A stretch of DNA of 25,143 nucleotides from a virus: IMG/VR virus record IMGVR_UViG_3300042452_000183, positions 1-25,143 of that record. One strand, given 5' to 3'. The notes under the pieces are model-generated. The model made no database searches and had not been told where the DNA came from. It saw only the letters and a list, made by a program, of their open reading frames with translations. Of the stretch, positions 9,501 through 15,016 are shown in pieces (positions within the stretch are counted from its first letter, which is position 1; each line of letters begins with the position of its first letter). The position numbers were made by a program, and so were the translations under genes.

Positions 9501-10035
9501 TTCGGGCTTGGGCGTATTCCTCTTCGGCGCGGGCATCGATATCATAGAGGGCCTCCGCCGCTTGATCCCCAAAGACCCCACTGCCACGGCGGTCTTCGAT
9601 GTAATCAATGCGAGCCTGCTTTTGGTCAGTAAAATATTTATCGTATTGCGGCTGAAGACGCTTCAACTCCGCTGCATCCTTTGAGATATCGGCTTGTCCT
9701 TGGAGGGCAGATTTCCAAGATGTGGCAAGTTCCGCCTCTTCCTCTGGGGTGCGCTCTGGCTGGGTGGCCAACTGCTGGAATCTTTCGGATGCCTGAGTTA
9801 GAGCCTTGCCCTTCTCGTTGTAACGCTGGAAAACCTCACCATATTGTTGGACAATATCGGTGGACGGCTTGACCGCTCCCAATGCGGGAACTTCGCCATC
9901 CTCAACCACAGGGTCGCCAGTGCCCCAGCCTTGTTGATCCTGTTCGCTTCCGACTACGGGGTCACTCTCGCCCCAAGTCTCCATCCCCGCCTCATCGTCC
10001 GCTAAAGGATCGTTAATTCCCCAGTCTTCGGCCAT
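1..10035 (-). CDS. Giant phage polyvalent protein (partial, C-terminus beyond window)
   Basis: An open frame of 3345 codons with no stop runs from ATG at 10035 to the window edge. Domains in order: three WGxxDP repeats (residues 5-48); helical region; Gly/Ala-rich hydrophobic stretches (about 380-640) with an EGYEEFADQ helix; coiled coils (about 800-1000); a possible ADP-ribosyltransferase-like fold at RYMWHSPPSG (H1218); Pro-rich linker (about 1310-1328); HEIGH metallopeptidase motif (1459-1463) with downstream NLEEFVSQ; AQ-type helix (1666-1687); unknown AT-rich cassette; PLSQRF linker (1796); second metallopeptidase motif HEFWH (1942-1946); second AQ-type helix; ADP-ribosyltransferase-like domain from HGTT (2175); second PLSQRF linker (2433); long helical part; LPD38-like C-terminal region from about 3160. 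The family (polyvalent proteins, Iyer/Aravind) is thought to be injected with DNA to counter host functions. It follows the 371-aa gene by 6 bases and is likely cotranscribed. The architecture is well supported; the effector activities are inferred. Confidence 0.9.
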   Translation of the reverse strand, partial: MAEDWGINDPLADDEAGMETWGESDPVVGSEQDQQGWGTGDPVVEDGEVPALGAVKPSTDIVQQYGEVFQRYNEKGKALTQASERFQQLATQPERTPEEEAELATSWKSALQGQADISKDAAELKRLQPQYDKYFTDQKQARIDYIEDRRGSGVFGDQAAEALYDIDARAEEEYAQARTIEDTDKRKGAMAAIQAKYQAEEKDLTSQFVERFKENETKINNGAEAIGQAFASGQSVDQFLLESNAIAPEYDELRDSLLNQDDPEKGRLFREARAMVDLAEGTNKVGIVNNEIRISPLHVWDAEGIKSEINALDISDAKKRKTIATIPQMQQEAVKVELPFLQKVSEFNSFVKDNNLENVSPQRQISEWKNRNENWLDYVGKTPAQVGIGLKTGTLGLLEAGQAIVGATALTMGAQNFADPFLDAATKTGDDIQNLTRISKEIGGPTFAAELAAVVPQIVAQIGTGGAVGFGGAKLGLKPKVVSNIGFGSSVGTALAQSYGGVLSSAFQTLEKEKIDGGMDPAQARAEAVKEAQLPAALSGLSTAVLTVIGGKRGAESVFREGVDGIKAKLNTAAFRAELPKLVPDIVRGMRNEGYEEFADQLAQGIIEQFSFNPELATSDIINNAFKALAIGGITGGTVEGLKYGFDYMKAPKAMARREASMESIRKSIADAEQDISNISASSPIGGEFQREYDATFPSDEAANLGGVAVDRTRMNSLQAERQQLSELLEDDTISRVARNQLEGKLASADLSYYNEVLVPMRRNVVNEQMVDQLDGMAVSPKTKDGLTAMAKIANGLGAESLTGRERVAVGITSVGGGRFLPSIKNPMIEVNEAGQARVTEAGRLMAENVGMVPLVRMIGLSESTRAKQAEMERVVAEAEARKAQQDAKDTAESEEAKRYGPASAEALKQQVAVQPPAPEKESNARLAQLLKEQEEAARLGEEAVARAVETRFIESFRSSISEAIVPTAERAATIDINNFRDVINNIAKEIDRGTFNIDLIEQGEFKNILPESAFTTVVEAFKENPQSALNALRAFGDEVENAVKEFGGGAAGEPPENLEPLLRVVRTEQTPEDVTALTEAGLIEIYKDQPVITEAGLAIIPEAERPRLTPEARKIQIDTGANEVVAEAISKGLRIGVDQVGTNVTMPQGWTLDGDIYVPPVKLVAAQVAPTQAELADKEYINPAQLAAQKETPFGAVDPKTQVVDATGRIVPRYMWHSPPSGLKQEQGVVAYVSREAGAQRAIDQSFGGKDIKTVWLGVFGRDKGMRQGAFTIDLAKLDPANIMHTGQAEGNVWYRGDIPEYAIDRTGTPPVQPPVVPPVTPPPVAPTAGAITEEQANNVIKSAQEERARKPAPTIGKSRWGPQSVAPKNTIGKTVREALVTASRLNLSKIAQSDPNEIMMQDVAAILAELDMPILDLEPIVSLSSLRKKGRARRWGGVKSVVGLPSSIPLPVEIVVHEIGHTITADQVSEYLPRAKFSRGKGYLDAINKVVADPNTPEPISRLFSLYVSTIEQLGIADQYFAVNGIAGGRSADASKALAQRAQAKGLIRKDIKSDDFYGLANLEEFVSQTFSEPSFRELLKGLKDPNNPRQSLWQAFVDAIQRILQLPKGSMAAAVIEASVDVGMLVEPARVKARGAVGVTPAPAPEPEMAPEPIGITPQQDRDYLDAVERGDMETAQRMVDEFANRIPDGGKILERNILNGKIKPVLFDVILTDNKETIHFVPFDGSLKDSVSSFPLEWINYGEDTAPTTTTLNGAMSIGPREADYIRNAVAPFLDYPNQPAVIRDSQGNITPLSQRFQQGETDMRYNPLGYDIITVVEDIKAGRKDGPLRAINNVIEESTELRDRIKRESQRRKKPRARGQAPILERIAKERSSGKISEETAQALTDFVNTIRPDAIGDTAISIRGAGAVSNFDFGNSLVSFYLTQDQPEMGARTSIHEFWHGLSRFLPKTELEKMSNDYTKELAKYIDANPWFLAFVGRYSLTPEQFEAYKIFNPKEAETKLVPVFGANGEITKYNILFSEENYRYIMLDEWIAENMTDLVRQRQSIPETFLGKLAKIFIQFLELIEAKLGTDPYESFYQLVTDPYKKLQLYRTESVARPFQIYQPQTYDYAKDAGELVRYNTLAPEPEVREASKNHANAIANNNIEEAQILTDEVAAARNYQSQNLLFHGTTHIFNVFRKDRTNVENDFGKGYYLTNTEADAQINYAGEGPDLTNRIERLSEQLQDNEDLDEAEARKKAKEILSGGGQRIMRVYVRLENPFNVGGVNETFLDYDLPYDETTEEYGEPTGKLAEFLQALRPIIESYSEDSSVDADRAVGNIAEYAMDRGGISASDLVRLLKEEQSGIIYANDENGDSATSEIIRQAIEDAGFDGIVDNLVNQKFGKAKKFGRAMAGVGPDTVHTIVFDSSQIKSADAATYDDGGNLIPLSQRFLAEEEDVRFAPEEEFEIVPEQVEDQIEGTPEAATIKVMGQAFQMANEQSAAAGTPQGTLPLETITSAWMGSGRDVETLENAIIRYTNLEPEAAATLAQAIGKQVEIQRGIMDISDAARSRKAEKEAEPEVKPYSFAERIREELPRDLRNKINLAYEVLRNEVSVEEANRVMSGLTVDEAIRATEDMTNGVSFPVRSMMAQIVLRKIIAQRKSTKGKKGKEADYKAAVEAHVEFLDFVNDYFKELGQGVQAIARFSDLGADGVLLKVRRDIDKAISKHITNRKGQIDKIKRDVEDADSSAFDAAIKSNKSNIDKTANKAGEREAKKITIEEQAQKLAIRAAKKVAGEEVRRRQPDPLSDLVNSHLRRYNANFIAEATAMGVSPVTAQAIEDSAIKLRDSRQATKSERERFKEMQDERMRVKKELARENKYIYGERPTIWEDYQQMFSERLARRLMRDPKKKVPPSLLLFTDRLTENLLGFVPEAKRQTTTQRSFQAAIEDALNNKEKYQEAFNKALEDISLKVMELEARRGGGEAVSSAAYKKAVAAQEFMERLEPIIQQFPVSDKLVMRFVNQKMKAMGESLVGKYNDWYRSSKKTRIEIEKALAEKLVADMNVSNADAVNLSRAIIKDFRAKAEERREKALARFKKPKEKTKRLAQSPLKKFFELVNIGALTDQEAYEVMAHRFELPTWDPKFAKQIQEMALILEDMPEGMERRRLTRNMMAEIARRKGFSLSDLGSGFFYSNMLSSVETFLINLNDTLLGNWVNGLASSVADKDFTRLNGLIAGYRKGWREAINVFNTGLRINMPRLEEKTPLTVELINYGRKGGVALESTEGMNAIAKTILESPPAKVLNWWRYVTRIMEATDALNYAASSEGQRYAEAAKMAKDEGLEGKAKQKRINQILNLG
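2761..3513 (-). other. ADP-ribosyltransferase-like domain of the giant protein
   Basis: The domain starts at LLFHGTTHIF (H2175) and continues with FGKGYYLTNTEADA, MRVYVRLENPFNV, AIEDAGFDGIVDN and TVHTIVFDSSQIKS. This is the usual order of the ART-PolyVal group: HGT strand, G-x-Y-[LF]-T strand, 'VYVRLENP' strand, 'GFDGIV' strand, and the terminal 'VFDSSQIKS' strand followed by GNLIPLSQRF. It probably transfers ADP-ribose from NAD+ to a host target; the target is unknown. Confidence 0.75.
3780..4260 (-). other. Metallopeptidase-like domain 2 of the giant protein (HEFWH)
   Basis: TSIHEFWHGLSRFLPKTEL gives a second HExxH motif at residues 1942-1946, followed by a helical stretch with MLDEWIAENMTDL, whose acidic residues could supply the third metal ligand. 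The downstream part (3841-3900) is about 30% GC. The motif sequence differs from HEIGH, so this is a distinct subfamily and not a simple recent copy. Protease activity is inferred from the motif only. Confidence 0.6.
4666..4974 (-). other. AT-rich unrecognised domain cassette in the giant protein
   Basis: About 100 residues (1688-1790) lie between an AQ-type helix (DYLDAVERGDMETAQRMVDE) and the PLSQRF linker, the place where ADP-ribosyltransferase domains normally sit. The piece shows no HGT motif or other recognised catalytic pattern. It contains short strand-like segments (IKPVLFDVILTD, TIHFVPFDG) and a helix (GPREADYIRNAV). The block 4861-4920 is 28% GC, against 53% in 5041-5100. I read it as an exchanged domain of unknown function. 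Confidence 0.6.
5390..5780 (-). other. Metallopeptidase-like domain 1 of the giant protein (HEIGH)
   Basis: The core is PLPVEIVVHEIGHTITAD, with H1459, E1460 and H1463 as candidate zinc ligands and catalytic base. It is followed about 100 residues later by NLEEFVSQTFSEPSFRELL, a helix with a conserved glutamate typical of phage polyvalent metallopeptidases (MPTase-PolyVal type), where this Glu may be the third ligand. A likely role is processing of host proteins or self-cleavage of the giant chain. Domain limits are approximate. Confidence 0.7.
9892..10023 (-). repeat. N-terminal WGxxDP 16-residue repeats of the giant protein
   Basis: Residues 5-48 hold three copies with a 16-residue period: WGINDPLADDEAG, WGESDPVVGSEQD and WGTGDPVVEDGE. 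Trp, Gly, Asp and Pro are invariant and each copy ends in acidic residues. Such short acidic, aromatic-anchored repeats at an N-terminus are plausible docking peptides, for example to a packaging partner. The function is inferred; the repetition is directly visible. Confidence 0.85.
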
Positions 10036-10041
10036 TGTGGG

Positions 10042-11157
10042 TTACTGTTTGATTCTTGTTTTACCATCTTGACCAATATAGGGCCTCCCAGCGGGAACGC
10101 GATCATATTCTTCTTTTGATTTGGGCTGGAAGGGCACTTCAGGAGCATCCTGTCCTGTGGCGGCTTTGTATCTGGCGCGAAGCCCCTCCACCTTGGATAC
10201 CGCCGCAACCTCATCTTCGCCCCTCAACAATAGCGAGTTCAATTCACCATAAGCCTGCTGAAGGTCTAGCCCGATCTTTTCTTTCGGGGTTTCTTCCTTA
10301 GTAGCTCTGGTTTCAGCTTCTCTCTCAGCTTTGGTGGTTCCAAGTTTTGCTGCTACTTTCAGAGGATCAAACATCGGAAGACCAACGGGAGATTTGGGAT
10401 TGATGTATTGAGGAAGCTCCTCCTCTGGAACCCCAGCCTCCATTAGATTCTGCATATCTTTAGCATATTTATCTTGAGCCTCCTTAATTCCAGAAGCCTG
10501 CTCTTTCATGGCGTTGCTATAAACGTCATTTACCGCACTGTATTCGGTAGCGACCTTTTGCACATTGGGATCTGCCGCCCCCAAGGGATTGTCGCCAAAA
10601 ATCTTAGATCTTTTATTCTGGTAGTCTGGATCTCTTGGATCAAGCTGGTTTAGTCCACTTATAATAGCCGTGGCCTCTGAAAGCTGTTGGGCTTGCAGCT
10701 TTTGTTCGGCCTCTTTGAGGCCGCGATTGTAATAAAAATCATCTTCTTGCATTTGCTGGTCGCGCAATCCCATCTCAAATTGTTTTTGATCGCTCTCCAT
10801 TTGTTGCATCGTGCGTTGCCGCTGAAGTTGCTCGTTTTGTTGTTTATCCCATTCTGCCTGCATTCTAATGTCTCGGCGTGAAGCTCCGATAGGGCGATCT
10901 CCAATTCCTCCATAGCTAATCGGAGCCTGCTCTCTCTGCCCGCCCATGAACTCAGCCATCTTCCACGCTTCCTTTTCTTGAGCGGAAGCCATTGGAGAAA
11001 TGCCACCCCCACTCGCAAACCTCTCACGCTCCTGAGTCCCCAAGGGAGAAAGCCCAGCTTCTGCATAGGCCCTGCGAGTTTCACTAGAGGCTAGTGGAGA
11101 AACCCCGAATCCCATACGTTCCCTTATAATGTCAGAAGATGTTAGTGGTTCAGCCAT
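10042..11157 (-). CDS. Coiled-coil virion-type protein with N-terminal 17-residue repeats
   Basis: This is a 371-aa protein. Residues 3-69 are four tandem 17-residue units around a [VLI]SP[LM]xSxE core. Residues about 85-180 are a long Gln/Glu/Lys-rich coiled coil, and the rest is charged and helical with Pro-rich breaks. No signal peptide or membrane segment is seen. ATG at 11157 lies 1 base after the stop of the preceding gene (TAATATG), and the stop is 6 bases before the giant gene. Position between an adaptor-like gene and a giant polyvalent gene matches that of internal-core or ejection proteins (T7 gp14/gp15 by analogy). No catalytic motif is visible; the virion role is inference. Confidence 0.85.
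   Translation of the reverse strand: MAEPLTSSDIIRERMGFGVSPLASSETRRAYAEAGLSPLGTQERERFASGGGISPMASAQEKEAWKMAEFMGGQREQAPISYGGIGDRPIGASRRDIRMQAEWDKQQNEQLQRQRTMQQMESDQKQFEMGLRDQQMQEDDFYYNRGLKEAEQKLQAQQLSEATAIISGLNQLDPRDPDYQNKRSKIFGDNPLGAADPNVQKVATEYSAVNDVYSNAMKEQASGIKEAQDKYAKDMQNLMEAGVPEEELPQYINPKSPVGLPMFDPLKVAAKLGTTKAEREAETRATKEETPKEKIGLDLQQAYGELNSLLLRGEDEVAAVSKVEGLRARYKAATGQDAPEVPFQPKSKEEYDRVPAGRPYIGQDGKTRIKQ
10951..11151 (-). repeat. Four tandem 17-residue repeats
   Basis: The units are residues 3-18 (EPLTSSDIIRERMGFG), 19-35 (VSPLASSETRRAYAEAG), 36-52 (LSPLGTQERERFASGGG) and 53-69 (ISPMASAQEKEAWKMAE). Each has a hydrophobic-Ser-Pro-Leu/Met start, a helix-capping Ser/Thr, a short charged helix and a small-residue end. 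The first is degenerate. Nucleotide identity between units is low, so the repeat is maintained at protein level. Confidence 0.85.
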
Positions 11158-11158
11158 A

Positions 11159-12274
11159 TTATCCTAATAGCCCCATTCTTGAAAATTCTTGTCTATATTG
11201 ATTTTCGACACCGCGACTAAACGGCCTTGGAAGTCCATACGCATCTGCTAATTGGCGAATTCCTTTTCTTTGTTCTGCTCTAGAGTTTGAATATTGAGAG
11301 GGGCGCGTGATAGATCCAGAACCAAATCCAGTAGACGGTTGTGGCCCCCCAGACAGTGCTGAAGATTCAAAGGGCATTGTTACTCCGCCCACACCACGAA
11401 CGCCGAAACTTGGCCCAGCGGCAGGTTGCGCCAAAGTTGCTGGCTGAATACCCCTCCCCATCCTAGCCAATGCTGCTTCGTTTTCTTTTCCTGCCGCTTC
11501 GTATGTTTTTTGCCAAGAAGCAATAGGCTGTCCAAACATGTTTGTTGGGGCTGTAATTCTATTACCGCTGGGGGTTGTATATGTCTGTAGATTTGCCCTG
11601 CGCTCATCAATGATTCGCTGATTTTCCGCAATGTTTTTTCTCATTGTATCAGCACCTTGAAACCGCATTTTAGCCAGCATAGCTTGTTGCTGTTCTGGGG
11701 TGCGACCCTCAAAAGCTGTGGTTCTTGCATTAAAATTTGCTAGTTGTTGGGGTGAGGCATAAACGGTTCCCCCACGAACAGAAGCTGGCAAAAGACCTCG
11801 CTGCTCGGCAGTTTGAGGTGCAGTCATGGCTGTTTCTCCGCGAAGACTCATTGGCCCGCCGCCAATTCCAACAGTTGGCCGTGTTGGAAGCGGAGTCAAT
11901 CCAAGGGCAAAAGGGTTTGTGTATTGTTGGTTCAACGTGTCCCCAGTTGCTGGTCGAAGACTTTCTGCAACAGGGGAATTAGAAAACAAATTGCTTGGCG
12001 CGGCTGGAACCCGTGGGAGTCTGGAGGCAAAACTTTCTGGAGACCCCGCCATCATTCCGCGACTATAAGGATAATTTACACTGGCCCCACCAAGGCCCAT
12101 GGTTGCGGTTCCCCCACCAGCAAACGGAAGCGTGGGCTGTTGCCTTGGCTGGATCGAAGAAAAATCAGAAGTCGGCAAACGAGAAGCCGCTGGGCTTGTC
12201 ATGCCCGTGCGTCCAAATGCGCCTTGAGCATTTTCTGCCCTAGCCATAATTGCCCTTCTTAGTTCTTCTTCCAT
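11159..12274 (-). CDS. Low-complexity Gly/Pro/Ser-rich virion-type protein
   Basis: This is a 371-aa protein, mostly low complexity and rich in Gly, Pro, Ala, Ser and Thr (for example PFAGGGTATMGLGG and GFGSGSITRPSQYS). A short charged helical island at about residues 190-235 (RTPEQQQAMLAKMRFQGA and onward) resembles a coiled coil. The C-terminus (IRQLADAYGLPRPFSRG) is basic. ATG at 12274 follows the adaptor-like stop by one base (TGATATG). It is not recognised; composition and position suggest a disordered structural or internal virion protein. It has the same length as the next gene, but no sequence similarity is seen between them. Confidence 0.8.
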   Translation of the reverse strand: MEEELRRAIMARAENAQGAFGRTGMTSPAASRLPTSDFSSIQPRQQPTLPFAGGGTATMGLGGASVNYPYSRGMMAGSPESFASRLPRVPAAPSNLFSNSPVAESLRPATGDTLNQQYTNPFALGLTPLPTRPTVGIGGGPMSLRGETAMTAPQTAEQRGLLPASVRGGTVYASPQQLANFNARTTAFEGRTPEQQQAMLAKMRFQGADTMRKNIAENQRIIDERRANLQTYTTPSGNRITAPTNMFGQPIASWQKTYEAAGKENEAALARMGRGIQPATLAQPAAGPSFGVRGVGGVTMPFESSALSGGPQPSTGFGSGSITRPSQYSNSRAEQRKGIRQLADAYGLPRPFSRGVENQYRQEFSRMGLLG

Positions 12275-12275
12275 A

Positions 12276-13259
12276 TCAAGTCATGTTAACAAGTCTGCGG
12301 GTCAGCCAAGGTGCAACTTGCATAACCCCTTCTTGCCCTGCGTTATACTCTTTTAGTTCGGCATTGAGAAGAAGAATTGCGCGATCCATGTAGTATTGGC
12401 CGCGTTCGACATCGGCCTTCTCTTCGGCGTTGATGGCCATGAGACCAAGCTTGATGGCTTCAAGAGAGTCAGGATAGAGGGGATCGTTGTCGGAGATGGC
12501 CCAGCAGTGGCGGCGTTTGAAGATGCCTTGAACAGCGTCCCAATTCTTGTCCACAATATAGCGACGATAGCTTATAGCCCGCTCCCCAGCCTCGTATTTG
12601 GCCAGAGTAACCGAACCCGTGGTTGCCGATAGCGTGATGGTGCCCGTGGTAGGGGTTTTCTCGACAGAATAGATCTCCTTGAACGTGATCCCCGTGGTGG
12701 TTTGGGTTCCGTCTCCAAGGTCAAGACGAATGCCCTCCACTCGGTCTCCATCCACTGTAGAAAAGATCTTATCTCCATTGTTGTCCTTTCCGCGAATCCA
12801 GATGTAGCTTCCAGCACACTCTGTTTCGCTGCTACTCAGGGTCAGGGTTGAGGCGGTCTCAATGTCCCTGAATGTGACAAACCCCTCTCCAATGTCCTGC
12901 AATGGCCCGTAGTAGGATTGGTCTGATTTGCGGATTCCGCGTCCTTGGGGAAGGTATTGATACCACTCACTCTGGACTGCGGTGGTCTTGTATCCTGCCT
13001 TCCCACCCCGCAAACAGGTCTCCAGATGGCGGGGGAGGGTGATAAACTTGTTATCATCGGCGTCCTCGTAGGCTGTAATGGTGGCCTGCTGAATGGTGCC
13101 CACGAACTTGCCTTCTGCGAAAAAGCGTTCCAGAACGCGATTGATGTTGTTTTTAAGTTCCTCAATTTGATTGAATCCCTCTAGATCTGGAGGGTCTGGA
13201 GTCGGAATTACAGAAGCTGGCAAACGTTCACAGCAAAGTCCTAGGGAAAGAGAAGACAT
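12276..13259 (-). CDS. Neck/tail adaptor-like structural protein
   Basis: The 327-aa protein has N-terminal helices (FNQIEELKNNINRVLERFF), a beta-rich middle (about 125-245; TLTLSSSETECAGSYIWIRG, ITFKEIYSVEKT, GTITLSATTGSVTLAKYE), then AISYRRYIVDKN and a C-terminal helical pair (SLEAIKLGLMAINAEEKADV). This arrangement is familiar from podovirus-like genomes: helical halves like the T7 gp11/P22 gp4 adaptor group with a beta insertion, ending in 'LxAxKLGLMAxxAE'. It probably links portal to tail. It starts the run of four genes leading into the giant gene. The family call is from pattern memory; a head-tail role is likely but not proven. Confidence 0.7.
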   Translation of the reverse strand: MSSLSLGLCCERLPASVIPTPDPPDLEGFNQIEELKNNINRVLERFFAEGKFVGTIQQATITAYEDADDNKFITLPRHLETCLRGGKAGYKTTAVQSEWYQYLPQGRGIRKSDQSYYGPLQDIGEGFVTFRDIETASTLTLSSSETECAGSYIWIRGKDNNGDKIFSTVDGDRVEGIRLDLGDGTQTTTGITFKEIYSVEKTPTTGTITLSATTGSVTLAKYEAGERAISYRRYIVDKNWDAVQGIFKRRHCWAISDNDPLYPDSLEAIKLGLMAINAEEKADVERGQYYMDRAILLLNAELKEYNAGQEGVMQVAPWLTRRLVNMT

Positions 13260-13290
13260 AATGAGTCAAGATGCTACCATCAGTGAATAA

Positions 13291-13962
13291 TTAAGTCAAA
13301 GCCATTTCTTGATCCCATTTGTGCCCCTTACTTAGGTTTTCTTCTGGAGTTAATGGCTGTAAATTGCTCCAGTGGCAGGCCAATTTAAGTTCCTCTGGAT
13401 TGGTTAAATCAAATGAGGAAAGCGGACGAATGTGGTCAATATGGAAGCTTCGGGGCTTGTCCCAACCCATGCCATCGCGAAACTGTTTCTCAATATGCTC
13501 TTTAAGAAATAAATAGGAGCATCCAATCAAAGTTTCAGTTTTGTCTTTTTTAGAAATTCTCGCTCTTTTTAAAGCGGCTTTTATTCTGGCTCTAACCCTT
13601 TTTGCTATAGCAAATTTAGGGTCTGTTAGCATTTTGTGTTTTACTCTAGCTCTATCTCTAGCCTTTACTTCTGGCCTTCTGTAATAATCGTGCCAGTATT
13701 TTTTTAACTTTGCTTTAACTTCTGGTTTTTTCTTTCTTATATATGATTGTTCATTATTACGAGCAATAGCATATGGTCGCTTGCGATACTCCTTCTTGTA
13801 TTTCTTTTTCTTGGCAAATACTTCTGGTGTAACCCAGCGTTCAGCAATCTTTCTTTCTCCGTTTTTTCTGATGTAATCGCGCCGATATTCTAAAAATATC
13901 TTACCATCAGATTCTCTTATATCACCACAACGATACTTTTTTTCAGAAATCCCAGAGGACAT
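13291..13962 (-). CDS. HNH homing-type endonuclease
   Basis: The 223-aa protein has a long Lys/Arg-rich N-terminal half with repeated YxxRPExKA-type basic segments, then a C-terminal HNH nuclease core: LIGCSYLFLKEHIEKQF, FHIDHIRPLSSFDL, LACHWSNLQPLTPEENLSKG. The HIDH pair and the N of SNLQPL are the metal/catalytic signature. The coding block 13681-13740 is 27% GC, against 50% in the neighbouring glycosyltransferase gene (14041-14100), indicating recent insertion. The ATG at 13962 is chosen; an in-frame TTG at 14001 would add 13 residues. An AGGAGGAGGG run lies about 20 bases upstream of the ATG, inside that extension. It is probably a free-standing selfish gene that cleaves DNA of related phages. 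Confidence 0.85.
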   Translation of the reverse strand: MSSGISEKKYRCGDIRESDGKIFLEYRRDYIRKNGERKIAERWVTPEVFAKKKKYKKEYRKRPYAIARNNEQSYIRKKKPEVKAKLKKYWHDYYRRPEVKARDRARVKHKMLTDPKFAIAKRVRARIKAALKRARISKKDKTETLIGCSYLFLKEHIEKQFRDGMGWDKPRSFHIDHIRPLSSFDLTNPEELKLACHWSNLQPLTPEENLSKGHKWDQEMALT

Positions 13963-14010
13963 TTTGCCCGAAAAACTACCACCCTCCTCCTGCAAGGTCA
14001 ATAGTAGAGA

Positions 14011-14793
14011 TTAGCTTTTGAATAGAAGATCCGCCGAAGCCCCATTGCCAACCCAAGGCAGGAACGTTTTCAGATCTTTGACGGGCCACTTTGTGTTAGA
14101 TTGCAGGGCTTCCCACTGCTCACAGGCGTTCTCGTATCCACCCCTGTATATACGTTGCTTATACGCCACCTGCTGTGGGGTGACCCATGCCATGTGGAGG
14201 ATGGGGCCAAGGATGGATTCCGCTTCGTCTCGTTCGCAAACTCTCCCTCTATTACCGTTGAATACGGGTGGTTCGTGGCATTCCATCCAGAGACCCACGC
14301 TATAGCGCCAAGCCCGCACCCACTCATTACTTCTGTTTCCATAGCCATTAGATGAGGTTGAAATTACATTGGGGCCAAGCATGTAGTCCATCTTGACCTT
14401 GACCGTGTTGTATTCGGGATTTGCGGAGAATATCGCGTTTAATCTCCGCATCTGATCCGCTGTCCAGATTTCATCACTGTCCATCTGAAGAAGGATTCCG
14501 TCTTTCTCAAAAGCCGTCAGAGCGGCGTTAATCATCTCGGTCTTTCCACCCCACTCTGGCTTGCTATTCACGGTGATTCTTGGATGGGAGGCCAACGCCG
14601 AAAGCAACTGATTGGTTCCATCGTGGCTAACCTTACCCTGTTGATTCCCCATCCACGCCGTATCTTTAACAGCCATGGAGGCTCCTTCTACTATCGACCA
14701 ATGCCAATCATGCTTTAACCTGCAAAGCTCGGCAAATTGAGCCCCGATCCACGGAGCCCCATCAAGGACAATCGTGAAAATATTGAGGGTCAC
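14011..14793 (-). CDS. Glycosyltransferase-like protein (GT-A, DxD motif)
   Basis: The 260-aa protein begins TLNIFTIVLDGAPWIGAQFA, the opening strand-helix of GT-A family enzymes, and carries LLQMDSDEIW with the DxD metal/nucleotide-sugar motif at D105 and D107. C-terminal Trp/His-rich segments (WMECHEPPVFNG) may form the acceptor site. The start is GTG at 14793, which overlaps the previous gene's TGA in a GTGA junction; a TTG four codons earlier is less likely. It may glycosylate phage DNA, a virion protein or host cell-surface glycan; substrate is unknown. Base composition is near 50% GC, unlike the adjacent HNH gene. Confidence 0.7.
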   Translation of the reverse strand: MTLNIFTIVLDGAPWIGAQFAELCRLKHDWHWSIVEGASMAVKDTAWMGNQQGKVSHDGTNQLLSALASHPRITVNSKPEWGGKTEMINAALTAFEKDGILLQMDSDEIWTADQMRRLNAIFSANPEYNTVKVKMDYMLGPNVISTSSNGYGNRSNEWVRAWRYSVGLWMECHEPPVFNGNRGRVCERDEAESILGPILHMAWVTPQQVAYKQRIYRGGYENACEQWEALQSNTKWPVKDLKTFLPWVGNGASADLLFKS

Positions 14794-15014
14794 AGCCCGT
14801 CCCAAAGATCACCAACTCCAAACTCATCCAGATATTCTCCAAAGGTCACCATCTTTTGCTCGTTGTAGACGTAATCAAACAGATGGTCTTTGAGTTTGCC
14901 CTCTCCAATCTTCAACTCAAAACAGAGAGAGTCAAAATAAGAGTCTTGAACCTTTGAAAGTTCATTGATGAAATCTTTGACCTTGAAGATGCTATCTTCT
15001 GGGTGTGGTTTCAT
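14790..15014 (-). CDS. Small acidic hypothetical protein
   Basis: The 74-aa acidic protein is predicted largely helical (IFKVKDFINELSKVQDSYFD) and ends in GEYLDEFGVGDLWDGL. No known motif. The ATG at 15014 lies 2 bases after the preceding stop and its TGA is shared with the GTG start of the glycosyltransferase-like gene, so the two are probably translationally coupled. Function unknown. Confidence 0.65.
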   Translation of the reverse strand: MKPHPEDSIFKVKDFINELSKVQDSYFDSLCFELKIGEGKLKDHLFDYVYNEQKMVTFGEYLDEFGVGDLWDGL

Positions 15015-15016
15015 GG

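Noticed and set aside
11813-12262. 149-aa plus-strand frame (and overlapping 80-82 aa frames)
   Set aside because: Antisense to the Gly/Pro-rich 371-aa gene; Trp/Arg/Ser-rich shadow composition with no motif.
10042-12274. Equal lengths (371 aa) of two adjacent genes suggesting tandem duplication
   Set aside because: The sequences share no recognisable similarity: one is Gly/Pro-rich and disordered, the other has 17-residue repeats and a coiled coil.
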